In this document: one piece after another, positions 22,537-32,072 of the stretch | Numbering within the stretch: the first letter of the stretch is position 1 | Layout of the letters: every line of letters starts with the position of its first letter | Assembly: GCA_963556495.2 (NCBI GenBank) | Contig: OY747721.1 | Coordinates: forward strand, 8,962,149 to 9,026,148 | DNA: 64,000 bases | Origin: Valencia hispanica | Lineage: Eukaryota; Chordata; Actinopteri; Cyprinodontiformes; Valenciidae | Reading direction: 5' to 3' | The notes under the pieces: model-generated | Seen by the model: only the letters and a program-made list of their open reading frames with translations | The model's database searches: none | Told to the model about the DNA's origin: nothing | Translations under genes and position numbers: made by a program

Positions 22537-23249
22537 TCGATTTTTCAACAGTTTGTCTTCAACCATTTATGGAACATGCCAAGTCTACTGTACCTTTCAT
22601 CAATTCCTTCAGGGACTGGTCCGCTGATAAAGATGTTCATGTTATTTTCATCGAGTCTGTGTAGATGATCAGAGAAGTCTATTTTCAGAATTTCAGTTGC
22701 ACTTGCAAGGATAACAAGCTTGTCCAGTTTAGGGTGTTGTTCTAAGATTGTCTGGATTTTTTCTGATATTTTTCCCACCGTATTCTTAGGGCAGCTGATA
22801 ATGCTAGTGTTCTGGCTACAAAAATATTCAATACCATTAAGTGATCCGTCATGTATGATGAGAACATTTGTTGGGGTGGTTTTTACTTTCTTATGTGTCC
22901 GCTTCATGTGGATGGAATTCTCCTGGTGACCTTGACTGGTCCCAGGGACTGTGTCATCTTTCGGAGAACTGAGGGCTGCAAATCTTTTTCTCAGCGGTAT
23001 TCCAGGGGGAGTTATATCTCTTGTTTTGGTTTGCCGTTTCTTTTGTTTCTTCTTCCAAGGAGCAGAAAAAGCACATGTAGATTCAGAGCGCTTTAAAGCT
23101 GGCCAGTCTTCATTAAAATGGGAATGGGGTGTCCTAGCCATTAGGTGACTTTTGGCTGAGGGAGTAGCGTTGTTCTGTGGCTTCTGAGCAAGACTCTTGG
23201 ACCGAGATAACACCGGGCATCCAGGTTCTTCCTCCCTGCATGTAGTCAC

Positions 23250-23847
23250 CAGTAAAGTTGTCTCATTTCCATATCAAGATTTAAGTTAAAAATTTATCTA
23301 AAGATGGTCTAACTTCATCTCGATTGTTTCAATTCTCTGAAGCAGTTTCTTGAGAAAGAAGTTCATCCCCAAGCACATAGTGTATCTATTGGAGGAGCTT
23401 CTGGGGCCAGGGGAGAACCTTAACTTCTATGTTGCAAATGGAGAACCACATTCTGTAGAAAAGAAAGAACTGCAAGAACCACCATCATCGAGGGATACAA
23501 TTGTACCAACCAAGAGGCAGCAGGTTATTCCCCAAATCATCTATTGTGTGGTGGCAACCAACGACTTACTGTTAACCCTTTCTTTGGGTTGGTAGAAGGT
23601 GAAGAGACAAACACAGTAGAAGGGTAAGTAGAAAACTGGACACTGAGCATGGATGAGGCATACAAGATAGCTAACGCTAACAGTCAAAAGTCCTGTGTGA
23701 AAAACAAACAATAAGATGACAGGAAAACAGAGGGGCGACCTTATAGTTAGGAGATAGGGTTCTTGTCCACAATGTAGCTGAAAGAGTGGATCCTTGCATG
23801 CAAAGGACAGTATATAGTCAAACAACAGCTTGGTGATAACCCTGTCT
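23250..23847. other. Sequence upstream of the L2 ORF1
   Basis: May include the L2 5' UTR (minus strand), but no boundary is visible. An 81-codon plus-strand frame (23350-23595) has no recognisable domain. Confidence 0.4.
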
Positions 23848-23851
23848 TTAA

Positions 23852-24473
23852 AGCTGCAGTGGGTAACTTGAATAAAAGTAACTTTTTGTGAAATTTCTTA
23901 AAATTGTTCATATGTCCTAAAAGTAGGAAATGAGATTTGTAATCTGTTAAAAAAAGCAGCTCAATTGGTCATGCCTACAGCCCCTACTGCGATTTGCAAG
24001 AATCCACCGCGCCCGGTAGAAAACACCCAATCAGAGCCAGAGCAGCGTCTGATGGAGTGTCTGACATCTGTCTATCACTCCTCACACACACACCGCGACC
24101 CACCCCTCGCTCCACTACGCAACCGGCTGCGCTATGTCAGCACCAAGGTCAAAAAAGCTCTTTGACTAGCGGCAAGAAGCTAGGAATTAGCTATGGCCGA
24201 GCAACAGCCACCTAAAGAGAAACTGCCCGTACCGCAGGTGAGATTATGTTTTGGTCTTACCAGTTCACACTCCATGTTGCTTAATCCACTTTGCTGCTTC
24301 AAGTCGCGTCAACTGATTTTTTTGGTAGTTGTCACGCCAGTAGAGCAGCCAAAGGAGGGCATTGGAGGCGGGGCTTGAGTGCATCGGCGAGGGAGGGGGA
24401 GTGATGTGAAGCTTGTTTGGGTTTAAATTTTCAAGCAAAGCTTGCTCTCCTCTCTGAGTTACCTACTGCAGCT
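23852..24473. mobile_element. TTAA-flanked MITE with 18-bp TIRs
   Basis: 622 bp bounded by AGCTGCAGTGGGTAACTT at the left and the reverse complement of AGCTGCAGTAGGTAACTC at the right (two mismatches in 18). TTAA occurs immediately outside both ends (23848-23851 and 24474-24477). TTAA duplications are used by the piggyBac and Kolobok superfamilies. No transposase is encoded, so it is non-autonomous. Confidence 0.85.
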
Positions 24474-24477
24474 TTAA

Positions 24478-25999
24478 GGTGAGCCCAGAGAGAATCAAAA
24501 ATCCCATCCACAACCTCCACCAAAATCAATTACTCCAAGCATATGAACTACCTGTAGAGACACCAACCATATATGTACCAGTGTTGGTGGTGGACACTGT
24601 GTCTTGATTTCTTCTTAACACTTACCTCTGTCTTACAGAGTTATCATTTTGCTACTGAGGTACCAATCATGGGATCTTCAACATGTAGATCAGTTATCAG
24701 ATCAAGTTTTCCCCTGTTTCTGATTAGTCAAATTATAATTTTTGCTGATTGCCCTTGTTGGGGGAGCGGGTGTATTTGACTGTGTGTGTTAGGGAGGGGA
24801 GTGGGAGATGGGAAGTGTATAAGAAGAGTCTCATCCAGAGCAATATTTATGCAAAAATTGCTGAAGTGCACAGGTTCATCACTGACACACACCCTTAGAG
24901 AGCCACTCCTTCCACTGTATACTGTTGTTTGGTGTCCCTCAGGCAACATGACATCTCTTCAGGACACAGAGAGGGTGTTTGTGAGGCATTTTGTTTTTGA
25001 TGACCTGAGATGTGTTTTTTTCTGGTTCTGGGGAAAGAATCAAGATCAGAAGTCATAAAAGAAAGAATCCAGGGAGGGGATATTTTATTGGCCCAGATGT
25101 GTTTAATTAATCATTTTCCCTCAGAACTAATTAAACACTTATTGCCGAGCACTGCTAAGCTATTAACATCTGCTCCACCGAACGAACTAGAAAGAGCTCC
25201 AGCACTGGATGGGTTTAACAGTGGCAGGCAGGATAAATATAATGTTCTCTTTCATGTTTTTCTGCCATTCCTCATCTTCTCTCTCTTTCTGTGTGTGGAT
25301 GTCTCACTCACTATGCGTAATTATCCCAGCAGCTGCTGCTTTGCTTTACATTTTCTTTTTTGCTATACTTAGATAAAAAGTGGATCCTCCTTTCATAGAT
25401 GATATGGTATAAAAGCTATGGAGAATTTGACTTCTGCTGGGCCTCTCATAGACTCTGAACAAAAGTGACAGTATGCATTCAGTGAAATGAAATGCTGCAG
25501 AATCCCATAAATTGGTTCCTCTGATGGTGTAATTACATCAGAAAACATCAAGAGAAAGGAGAGGAGTCTGACTGTGGATAATACTTGGCTTTTATTGCAT
25601 ACAGTGTAAAATAGGAACGAAAATAAATACTGTTGATTTTACCACCTGAAAATAATTACGTACGGTGTTAAAAATAAATAAACAATGTCTATTGTTTTCA
25701 GCATGTGACTCTCTGTTTTCTGTAAGTAGGAGCACCTGTTATTGAAAATTGTGATAATTGTTTCCTACTCTGTAGTCTCAAAAATAACATAGGTGGCACA
25801 TTTTACATGATGATGAAATTCACTTTATTATATGCCTTAAAATGTGGAGCTACATATTTTACAAAAAACACTTGTAACATTTTTACACTAAACATTAGCA
25901 TACACAACTGGATTCTTCTATTACAATAAAGCAATTGTGTGAAAGATTATAGTTAAATTCAATACACCAGTAATATTAGTCCCACTGAACACTATCCAC
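24478..25999. other. Unrecognised non-coding sequence
   Basis: No gene or identifiable repeat. Frames of 68-120 codons (for example 25010-25372) have no conserved motif, and the 120-codon frame is Leu/Phe-rich at its end as expected of AT-rich DNA. Confidence 0.5.
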
Positions 26000-26220
26000 T
26001 AGGGGTGTAACAGTACATGTATTCGGATTTTTCGGTACGGCCTTTTCGGTTCGGTACGCATGTGCACCAAACGGATACAGCTGTTTTCTACCTGAACACA
26101 TGCAGAATGTTTATGTGCGGAACTCAAGAATGCAGTGCAATATTTGGGAACATTAATAGTTTCTGTCACAGCTACAGTAGAAAAAGAACCAATCCAGAAC
26201 TTTGTCAGCGAACGCAACAG
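26000..26220 (+). mobile_element. hAT-type transposon end, plus orientation
   Basis: Starts TAGGGGTGTAACAGTACATG, then GGTTCGGTACGCATGTGCAC, a terminus typical of a large fish hAT family (CAGGGGTGTAACGGTAC...). The sequence up to about 26220 (GCAGAATGTTTATGTGCGGA, then GGGAACATTAATAGTTTCTG) is also found in reverse complement at 60895-61146. Only one end is present. Confidence 0.6.
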
Positions 26221-26329
26221 CAATAAGGTACATAACATGCTCTGCACTGAACAGAATTACTCAACTGAAAAAAGCTGATTGTAAACATCACTGATACCAG
26301 AGGAAAACCACCTGATGTCCAAATGGCTA

Positions 26330-26440
26330 CCAGCAGCATCCAATCAGCCCAAACTCGCCGGCCGCCCAACGTCTATGAGGTTCCAACCCTCTGGCCACCC
26401 AGCGTCTACAAGGTTTCACGCCGCTGATCGCCTGACCATA
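26330..26440 (+). repeat. Degenerate GC-rich ~30-bp repeat, part 1
   Basis: Imperfect units such as GGCCACCCAGCGTCTACAAG, each with a CAAGGTT-like core. The same unit type continues at 26645-26800, beyond the LINE tail, so the array looks split by that insertion. Confidence 0.45.
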
Positions 26441-26444
26441 ATTC

Positions 26445-26640
26445 AGCAGCACATGTCCTGATGAATGTCTATAGATGTTTAACTTGTGTGTGTCTATAGG
26501 GGTGGGGGTGGGGAGGTGGGATATAATGTATTGTACATTTTTAACTTTGTATAGCACTTTGAACTGCATTTCATTGTATGAAAAGTGCTTAATAAATCGA
26601 GTTGATTGGTTGGTTGGTTGGTTGGTTGGATGATTGATTG
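26445..26640 (+). mobile_element. LINE 3' end (L2-like) with TTGG/TTGA tail
   Basis: TTGTATAGCACTTTGAACTG followed by TGTATGAAAAGTGCTTAATA and a TTGG/GATT simple repeat (26605-26640) is the canonical 3' terminus of L2-like LINEs. No coding part is retained, consistent with strong 5' truncation. Confidence 0.65.
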
Positions 26641-26644
26641 ATAA

Positions 26645-26800
26645 GTTTCTCTACCACCGGTCGCCTGACCACAAGGTTTTCTGCTGCCAGTCTCCTAACA
26701 TTCACAAGGTTCCACGTCGCCGGCTGCCCGACCACAAGGTTCTCTGCCGAAGGCTGCTTGATTCCAGGATCCATCGCTGATGGCCGCCAGAGTACAGGGC
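26645..26800 (+). repeat. Degenerate GC-rich ~30-bp repeat, part 2
   Basis: Units like CGGCTGCCCGACCACAAGGT recur at roughly 30-33 bp. On the minus strand they keep a frame open with a decapeptide-like repeat (AENLVV...). Probably one array with 26330-26440. Confidence 0.5.
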
Positions 26801-26934
26801 CGACCTCCAAGATTTCTGCTCCTTCGCCACCAAGCTGCCAATTCATACAAAGACTCTCTCTCACCACTGGTTTTCCCCTCCAGTAGTTCTTCATGTTTCC
26901 TTTTCTCTGTGCAGTGTTCCCGGTTCCCATGATC

Positions 26935-26949
26935 TTCATCATCATCACC

Positions 26950-26980
<31 letters not shown>

Positions 26981-26986
26981 TCACCT
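26935..26986 (+). repeat. (ATC)n microsatellite
   Basis: Interrupted CATCATCACCACCATCATCA tract. It creates a poly-Met frame on the minus strand that is not a gene. Confidence 0.95.
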
Positions 26987-26989
26987 ATT

Positions 26990-27082
26990 CATTGTTTCAA
27001 TAAAACTTTTATAATTTTTACATATGGTCTCCCTAGTGGTGTTCTGCATGTGGGTCAGTAAGGTTAACTCGAACATGACATT
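26990..27082 (+). mobile_element. Gypsy-type LTR 3' terminus, fragment
   Basis: TCAATAAAACTTTTATAATT, then GTCTCCCTAGTGGTGTTCTG, GCATGTGGGTCA and GAACATGACA resemble the R-U5 end of fish Ty3/gypsy LTRs (polyadenylation signal, then terminal CA). The 5' part of the LTR and a primer-binding site could not be defined. Confidence 0.4.
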
Positions 27083-27089
27083 GCCACCT

Positions 27090-27330
27090 AAACTCTGGGA
27101 TGATTTGAGCATGGGGTTACAGGGATTCAACAGGTAGGGGTTTGTCCGGTAACTGGTGGGTTGCCAGTACGAACCCCTGCCCCATCCTTCTCAGTTGCTG
27201 TTTCTTAGGGTAAGAATCTTGAGAGTTTGCAGTTCTGTTTTTGAGACTATAACCCACTGCAACTAAATAGTGAGATACAGGATCTCCAGTTGTTGGAATA
27301 AAAGGGTAAATATCTTTATTTTCTGACAAG
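27090..27330 (+). mobile_element. Possible tRNA-derived SINE
   Basis: GGTTGCCAGTACGAACCCC resembles a pol III B box (GGTTCGAANCC with one change), with an upstream A-box-like stretch around 27140. Downstream TGTTTCTTAGGGTAAGAATC resembles the TGTGTCCTTGGGCAAGACAC motif of fish SINEs. Diverged; target-site duplications not found. Confidence 0.4.
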
Positions 27331-27374
27331 TGTCTACGTAATACAGATCAGAGAACAAACATACACATAAATAT

Positions 27375-27981
27375 TCATTTGTTGCCCTTTGTGGGCACCT
27401 TTAGCACTAATTTAGTGCTAAATTCACGGCTGAAGTACAGCTCAGCCATCAGGGACAGTTCCGTTATTATAATTTCACAAAAACTTAAATCTGCTCTTGG
27501 ACGCCAACGGCTCCTGAGGACAACGGAGTTGCGCAGCAGGTCTCGGGGAGCAACGGGCAAGAGTAAACGATGTGCCCGAAAACAGAAGAGAGGAAAGCGG
27601 GCGGGTGCGCTGGCACAGTTAAAGGCTAGGAGACCGCCGATACCAACTCTCTTCCTGGCCAACGCCCGCTCACTGGATAACAAAATGGACTTATGTCTCA
27701 GGCTGAGTGTTTCTACAGAGATGAGGAACTGTGCTGTTCTTTGCCTAACGAAAATCTGGCTCAAAAACAACATGCCAGACTCAGCCTTCCAGATCGAAGG
27801 GCTTCAGTTTTTCCGAGCAGACCGCGACCACCGGTCGGATAAAACACGGGGAGGAGGACTCTGTGTGTACTTGAAGGAAGGTTGGTGTACGAACTGTGGA
27901 ATGGTGAAAAGCTCCTGCTCTGGGGCGATAGAGCTTATGACTGTGAAATGTCGGCCGTTTTATCTGCCACGAGATTTATGA
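27375..27981 (+). pseudogene. LINE endonuclease N-terminal part (CR1/L2/Rex1 group)
   Basis: A 200-codon frame (27379-27981) contains a basic RKQKRGKRAGAL stretch, then TLFLANARSLDNKMD, LTKIWLKNNMPDSAF and TRGGGLCVYLKEGW, ending TVKCRPFYLPRDL. These are the first half of the AP-like endonuclease of a Jockey-superfamily LINE; the usual catalytic ITETWL block reads LTKIWL, losing the Glu. The frame is cut at 27981 by a nested insertion and the protein resumes at 28501. Confidence 0.8.
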
Positions 27982-28500
27982 TTATATTTTTATCAGTTTT
28001 ACTATTTAATCTTAGCACATTAATTTACTGTTTATTTTTATACTTTAATTTATCTTAATCCCCATTCCAGTGTTTCCTCTGTGGGAGCCCTCTGCCCCGG
28101 GAGCGGTGTTCGGCTGTGGCTGCCTGGGTGCTCTCCAGGTGGAGCTTGGGTGGAGGTGGGGGTCTTGGCCTTGCCTCCACTGGGTGCCCGGTGTCGGTGC
28201 CTCGGCTGCTGCTGTTAGTCTACCGCTGCCGGGGCAGATGACTCCTCTGATGGCGTTTCCTTGCATGGTTCATCTACACTCGGCCCAATATCCTTTTTTA
28301 CTTTTCCTTTTAACTGTGTGTGTGCATGGGAGATGGGTTGGGGGGAGGGGGGTATAACTGTGACCATGCTTTTAAATCTGTGGGGGAGGGAAGGGAAGGT
28401 GGTTTTATGTGGGGTCATTTTAATCTGTAAAGCACTTTGTGATGCAACTTCTTGTATGAAAAGCGCTTTATAAATAAAGTTTGATTTGATTTGATTTGAA
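27982..28500 (+). mobile_element. LINE 3' UTR/tail inserted within a LINE
   Basis: About 520 bp interrupting the endonuclease between PFYLPRDL and AVFVTIVYIRPGANVNEA. It has a GC-rich central part (28080-28250) and ends CTGTAAAGCACTTTGTGATG, AAAAGCGCTTTATAAATAAA and a (TTTGA)n tail, the signature of an L2-type 3' terminus in the same orientation as the host LINE. GATTT occurs at both edges, but the tail composition makes a duplication ambiguous. Confidence 0.75.
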
Positions 28501-29013
28501 CTGCAGTGTTCGTCACCATTGTTTACATTCGACCAGGTGCAAATGTCAATGAAGCATCAAAGGAGCTATTTGACACTATTAGTTCGCTGCAAACAAAGCA
28601 CCCGGATGCGTTTTACGTGGTTGCAGGGGACTTTAACCACATGAAACTGATGGACACTCTGCCAAGTTTTTTACCAGCATGTCACCTTTCCTACACACGG
28701 AGAAAATACTCTGGACTGTGTGTACAGCAACATCTGCGGTGCATACAGAGGTTTTCCTCACCCCCATCTTGGCCTCTCCGACCACATCTCCATCCTGCTG
28801 GCGCCAGCATACTGCCCCCTGCTGAGACGTATCAGGCCAACGAAGAAGAAGATCACTGTGTGACCCAGAGATGCGACCTGTGTGCTCCAGGACTGTTTTC
28901 AGTGCACAGAATGGCAGGTCTCCAAAGAGGCAGCTACATATGAGGGAGAGGTGGACCTTGAGGAATATATATCATCTGTCCTTGGTTTCATCTCCAAATG
29001 TGCTGATGATGTC
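28501..29013 (+). pseudogene. LINE endonuclease C-terminal part
   Basis: Continues the endonuclease of 27375-27981: AVFVTIVYIRPGANVNEA, then FYVVAGDFNHMKLMDTLPSF (the GDFN catalytic motif is intact). A shift near 28690 carries it to another frame containing TYEGEVDLEEYISSVLGFIS and KCADDV. The SDH motif region is scrambled by the frameshift. It ends exactly at the hAT insertion (29014); the next codons of the LINE appear at 30748. Confidence 0.75.
29006..29013. repeat. hAT target-site duplication, left (ATGATGTC)
   Basis: ATGATGTC directly precedes CAGGGCCACCTTAA and is repeated exactly at 30748-30755. Eight bp is the standard hAT duplication length. Confidence 0.85.
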
Positions 29014-29365
29014 CAGGGCCACCTTAACCAGCTGATAGGCCCCGGGGCAGAGAGGCTCACCCCCCCAACCCATCCCACCCCCCAACGGCCCTTATATATG
29101 TGTGTGTTATATATGGCTCCTACTGTATATATGTTTGTATAGAAAGATACACTATCTATCCATCATAGATAAATAGATAATATGCTAAAAATTGAAAATA
29201 TATTATCAAAGCCAACATATCTATTTTATTTTTGTATTGAACACCATAAAACATATAACAAAGTAGTGAATACCACCATCACCTCTGCATAAACATCAAG
29301 TAGTGATGACAGCAGAAACAAAGAACAGCAGCTAACAAGTCAGTGCAAGGACCTTCTCTTTAAAG

Positions 29366-29585
29366 AAGGCAAGGCAAGTTTATTTGTATAGCACAATTCA
29401 TGTTACAGGACAATTCAAAGTGCTTTACATAAAACAGCAAAAGCATTACAGCAGGGTGCAGAAAAAGCAAAAGTACAGGAATAAAAAGCATGATTTAAAA
29501 TGAAAAAAATCTATCTTAAAAGAAGCCGTGCAGATTTATAACTTAGAATAAAAACCTAAACAAAAGCAGCTGAGAACAGGTTGTT
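29366..29585 (-). mobile_element. L2 3' end, minus orientation, inside hAT
   Basis: AAGGCAAGGCAAGTTTATTT, then GTATAGCACAATTCATGTTA and CAATTCAAAGTGCTTTACAT is the reverse complement of an L2 3' terminus with a (TTGCC)n tail. The same tail type occurs at 40247 and 45450. No coding sequence remains. Confidence 0.7.
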
Positions 29586-29597
29586 GGGCATCATGCA

Positions 29598-29628
29598 CAT
29601 GCACACACACACACACACACACACACAA
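29598..29628 (+). repeat. (CA)n microsatellite
   Basis: Run of CA dinucleotides within the hAT element. Confidence 0.95.
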
Positions 29629-30313
29629 GCAAGTGCTTATTGATTTACATTTAACCTGTTCCACCCCACAGCCCTGCCGCCGGGTGACTGTGGGGGAAGG
29701 CCGGAGAGAATTTCCGAATTTAGTTGACCTGTGGTCACTGATTGCTAAGCAATTCCTATCATTATGAACCTCAGAATCTCAGCTAAAGACTCATATAAAT
29801 CTTTTTTGTGACCCCCAAACCCAGAAGAAATAACAAGCAATTAAAAGAGCAGTTGTGCTATTTTGCGATTTTTACATGAACACATTCAACCGAACCTGTC
29901 GGTCACCCTGCCAAACAGAACCGAGCAAACTTTGCCTTCCCTGAAAGCCAGCATCTCACAGATTCTAAAGCTGCAAGTTTGTTTCACGCTAGGTGCAAAT
30001 TTCAGCAAATGACCAGCAAAATAAGCCCAAAATTACGTACAGCATTTGAAAAACAAGAGCATACATTTTTCCTTACCTTTGTTTTTTCCGTGCTGAAAAT
30101 AATAATCCAATGACTATTTCCAGAATAACTAAAATATCCAGTGTGTATTTAGAAAAGAAAAAGTGAAAAAAAAAAAAAACCTGCAGTAGAATGTATTCAA
30201 CAAACATTTCTCGCTCCTATCTGCTGCGCCTCCTCACCTGATGCGCGGGCTGCTCCATGCCTACAGGTGCTGCTGCTGCATCCGCCTCTCTGCCCGGTGT
30301 GTCAGAGGGCTAG

Positions 30314-30454
30314 CTATGTCTGTCCAACTTCTTTAGCTGACTTGAAGAATTCTGTCAGCTTAGGCATTTTCTTTCTAATTTCTTTCTCTCTAAGCTCCTT
30401 TTCTCGAATGGCTTTTCTTTTCTGAGCACCGCTCTCAAATTTCTTTCCTGACAT
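30314..30454 (-). pseudogene. hAT transposase N-terminal exon fragment (46 codons)
   Basis: Starts at an ATG (30454-30452) and ends at TAG (30316-30314). It encodes MSGKKFESGAQKRKAIREKE, then LREKEIRKKMPKLTEFFKSA and KEVGQT. Charged N-termini of this kind (SGA..RKRKAEKE...K.FF) occur in TTF-finger/ZMYM-like hAT transposases of fish, to my recollection. A GTGAGG donor-like motif lies downstream on the minus strand (about 30240). The TTF finger, RNase H-like and dimerisation domains are absent from the element, so it cannot make a transposase. Confidence 0.45.
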
Positions 30455-30747
30455 TTTTCCACGTTTCTTCACATCTAGATGACCACGCCCTGAAATTGTT
30501 TAAATTGTTTAATTGGAGAGCTCATGGTGCAATGGGAACTTTAGAGGCCACGTGGGTGAAGTAGGTCACTTGTAATTTGGATCAATCAGCAGCATTAAAT
30601 TAGCATATAAGATGATTGACAGAAAACCTGACAAGTAATAAAACAATGTTTCTTTTGGGGTTTTTTTTTACCTGAAATGATAGGCCCTCTGAGCGTCATA
30701 GGCACCTGGCCACCGCCCCGGTTGGCCCGTGTATTAAGGCGGCCTTG

Positions 30748-32072
30748 ATGATGTCACTACCACCAGGATAATAACCTGCTATCCGAACCAGAAACCCTGG
30801 CTGAACTCTGAAGTGAGAGCTCTGCTGAAAGCTAGGGATGCTGCGTTCAAGGCAGGTGAGGCATCACCACCCAGAGAGGCCCGAAAAGGATTGATTGTGG
30901 GCATTATGAGGGCCAAAGCCACATACGGCCAGAAAATCCAGGGTCACTTCACCACCAATGACCCTCGGCACATGTGGAGGGGCATTAAATAAATCGAAGA
31001 CTACAACAACAAGGATGCACAATACCCAAGAGACCCCTCCTTGCCAGATGCACTCAACCATTTCTATGCCCGCTTTGAGTTCCCTGATGTCTCCCCCAGC
31101 ACCAAACTTACACCACCACCTGGTGACAAGCCCATCAGTGTGACCACAGCAGATGTAAGGAAGACCCTTCAGTGTATCAACCCTCACAAAGCAGCAGGGC
31201 CTGACAACATCCCAGGGCGGGTACTGAGGGACTGTGCACACCAGCTGGCTGAGGTGCTGGCAGACATCTTTAACACCTCACTGTCATCTGTCCCCACCTG
31301 CTTAAAGACTGCCACGATTGTTCCCGTCCCCAAGTGCTCCACAGTGACTAGCCTGAATGACTATCGGCCCATAGCTTTAACCCCGGTAGTCATGAAGTGC
31401 TTCGAGAGGTTGGTCATGACCCACATCAAAGACGCCATCGATATCACTGTGGACCCCCACCAGTATGCCTACAGGAAAAATCGCTGCACTGACGACGCCA
31501 TTTCATCGGTGGTCCACACAGCCCTGACCCATCTGGAGAGCAGAAACTCCTCTGCATCAATGTGAAGAAGACCAAGGAGATGGTGGTGGATTTCAGAAGG
31601 GACAAGCATCCTCTCGCTTCCCTGTACATCGGAGGAGCAGCTGTGGAAGTGGTCTCCTGCTTCAGGTAGTCCCACCAGTGTCTCTACTTCCTGAGGAAGC
31701 TGCGGAGAGCTGGATTTAGGAGCTCCGTCCTGAGGAGTTTCTATGACTGTGCAGTGGAGAGCGTCATCTGCACCTGCATCACCGTGTGGCACGGCAGCTG
31801 TACTGCTGCTGAGAGGAAGGCTCTGCAGCGGGTGGTGATAGCTGCACAAAGGACTGTAGGGAGAGGCTTCCCACCACCTTGGACCTCTACACGTCCCGAT
31901 GCAGGGGACGGGTCCTCCGCATCCTGAAGGACTCCACCCATCCTGCTCATAGGCTGTTTCAGCCCCTGCCCTCAGGCAGGCGGCTGAGGAGCATACAGAG
32001 CAAGACCATTAGGCTCAATAACAGCTTCTTCCCTGCAGCTGTTAGGCTGCTGAACTCCAGCTGTGTCCTGTA
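30748..32072 (+). pseudogene. LINE reverse transcriptase lacking motifs A-C
   Basis: The frame 31041-31565 encodes the linker and RT fingers: INPHKAAGPDNIPGRVL, NDYRPIALTPVVMKCFERLV and QYAYRKNRCTDDAISSVVHT, reaching ALTHLESRNSS. It then jumps directly to CINVKKTKEMVVDFRR, so about 150 residues with motif A (FSSAFNT), motif B and the F/YADD catalytic motif are absent. At 31668 a further loss of about 70 bp joins VVSCFR to HQCLYFLRKLRRAG. The C-terminal CITVWHGSCTAAERKALQRV and LPSGRRLRSIQSKTIRL blocks follow in shifted frames. An in-frame TAA also occurs near 30990. No activity is possible. Confidence 0.82.

Larger units (their letters stand above)
22288..23249 (-). pseudogene. L2 ORF1 protein with esterase-like C-terminal domain
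   Basis: The 234-codon frame 22545-23249 starts with a Lys/Ser/Pro-rich segment (residues 1-125), as expected for an RNA-binding ORF1p. It then enters an SGNH/GDSL-esterase-like domain: VLIIHDGS at 129-136 (usual GDS nucleophile block), LVILASATEI at 178-187 (usual GxND block) and ISGPVPEG at 208-215. The nucleophile and GxND residues do not match the canonical motifs, so esterase activity is doubtful. The frame shifts near 22545 (EKSIPFI continues in another frame) and is then split by the insertion at 22407-22526, resuming as NNFKIFGCAKPL. It precedes ORF2, as in CR1/L2 elements. Confidence 0.65.
29014..30747 (-). mobile_element. hAT transposon (1734 bp) inserted into a LINE
   Basis: Left terminus CAGGGCCACCTTAA; right terminus, as reverse complement, CAAGGCCGCCTTAA, i.e. 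14-bp TIRs with two mismatches. Perfect 8-bp duplications (ATGATGTC) flank the element and the LINE protein reads through from one flank to the other (ISKCADDV to TTTRIITCYPNQKPW). The only coding trace is a short N-terminal frame on the minus strand (30314-30454), so the element is an internally deleted, non-autonomous derivative, itself hit by an L2 tail at 29366. Confidence 0.88.

Noticed and set aside
26589..26984. Poly-Met 131-codon minus-strand frame
   Set aside because: The start is an (ATC)n microsatellite and the rest crosses a degenerate repeat and a LINE tail.
27160..27190. tRNA gene suggested by a B-box-like motif
   Set aside because: Downstream sequence matches a SINE-like body and no cloverleaf can be formed; treated as a possible SINE.
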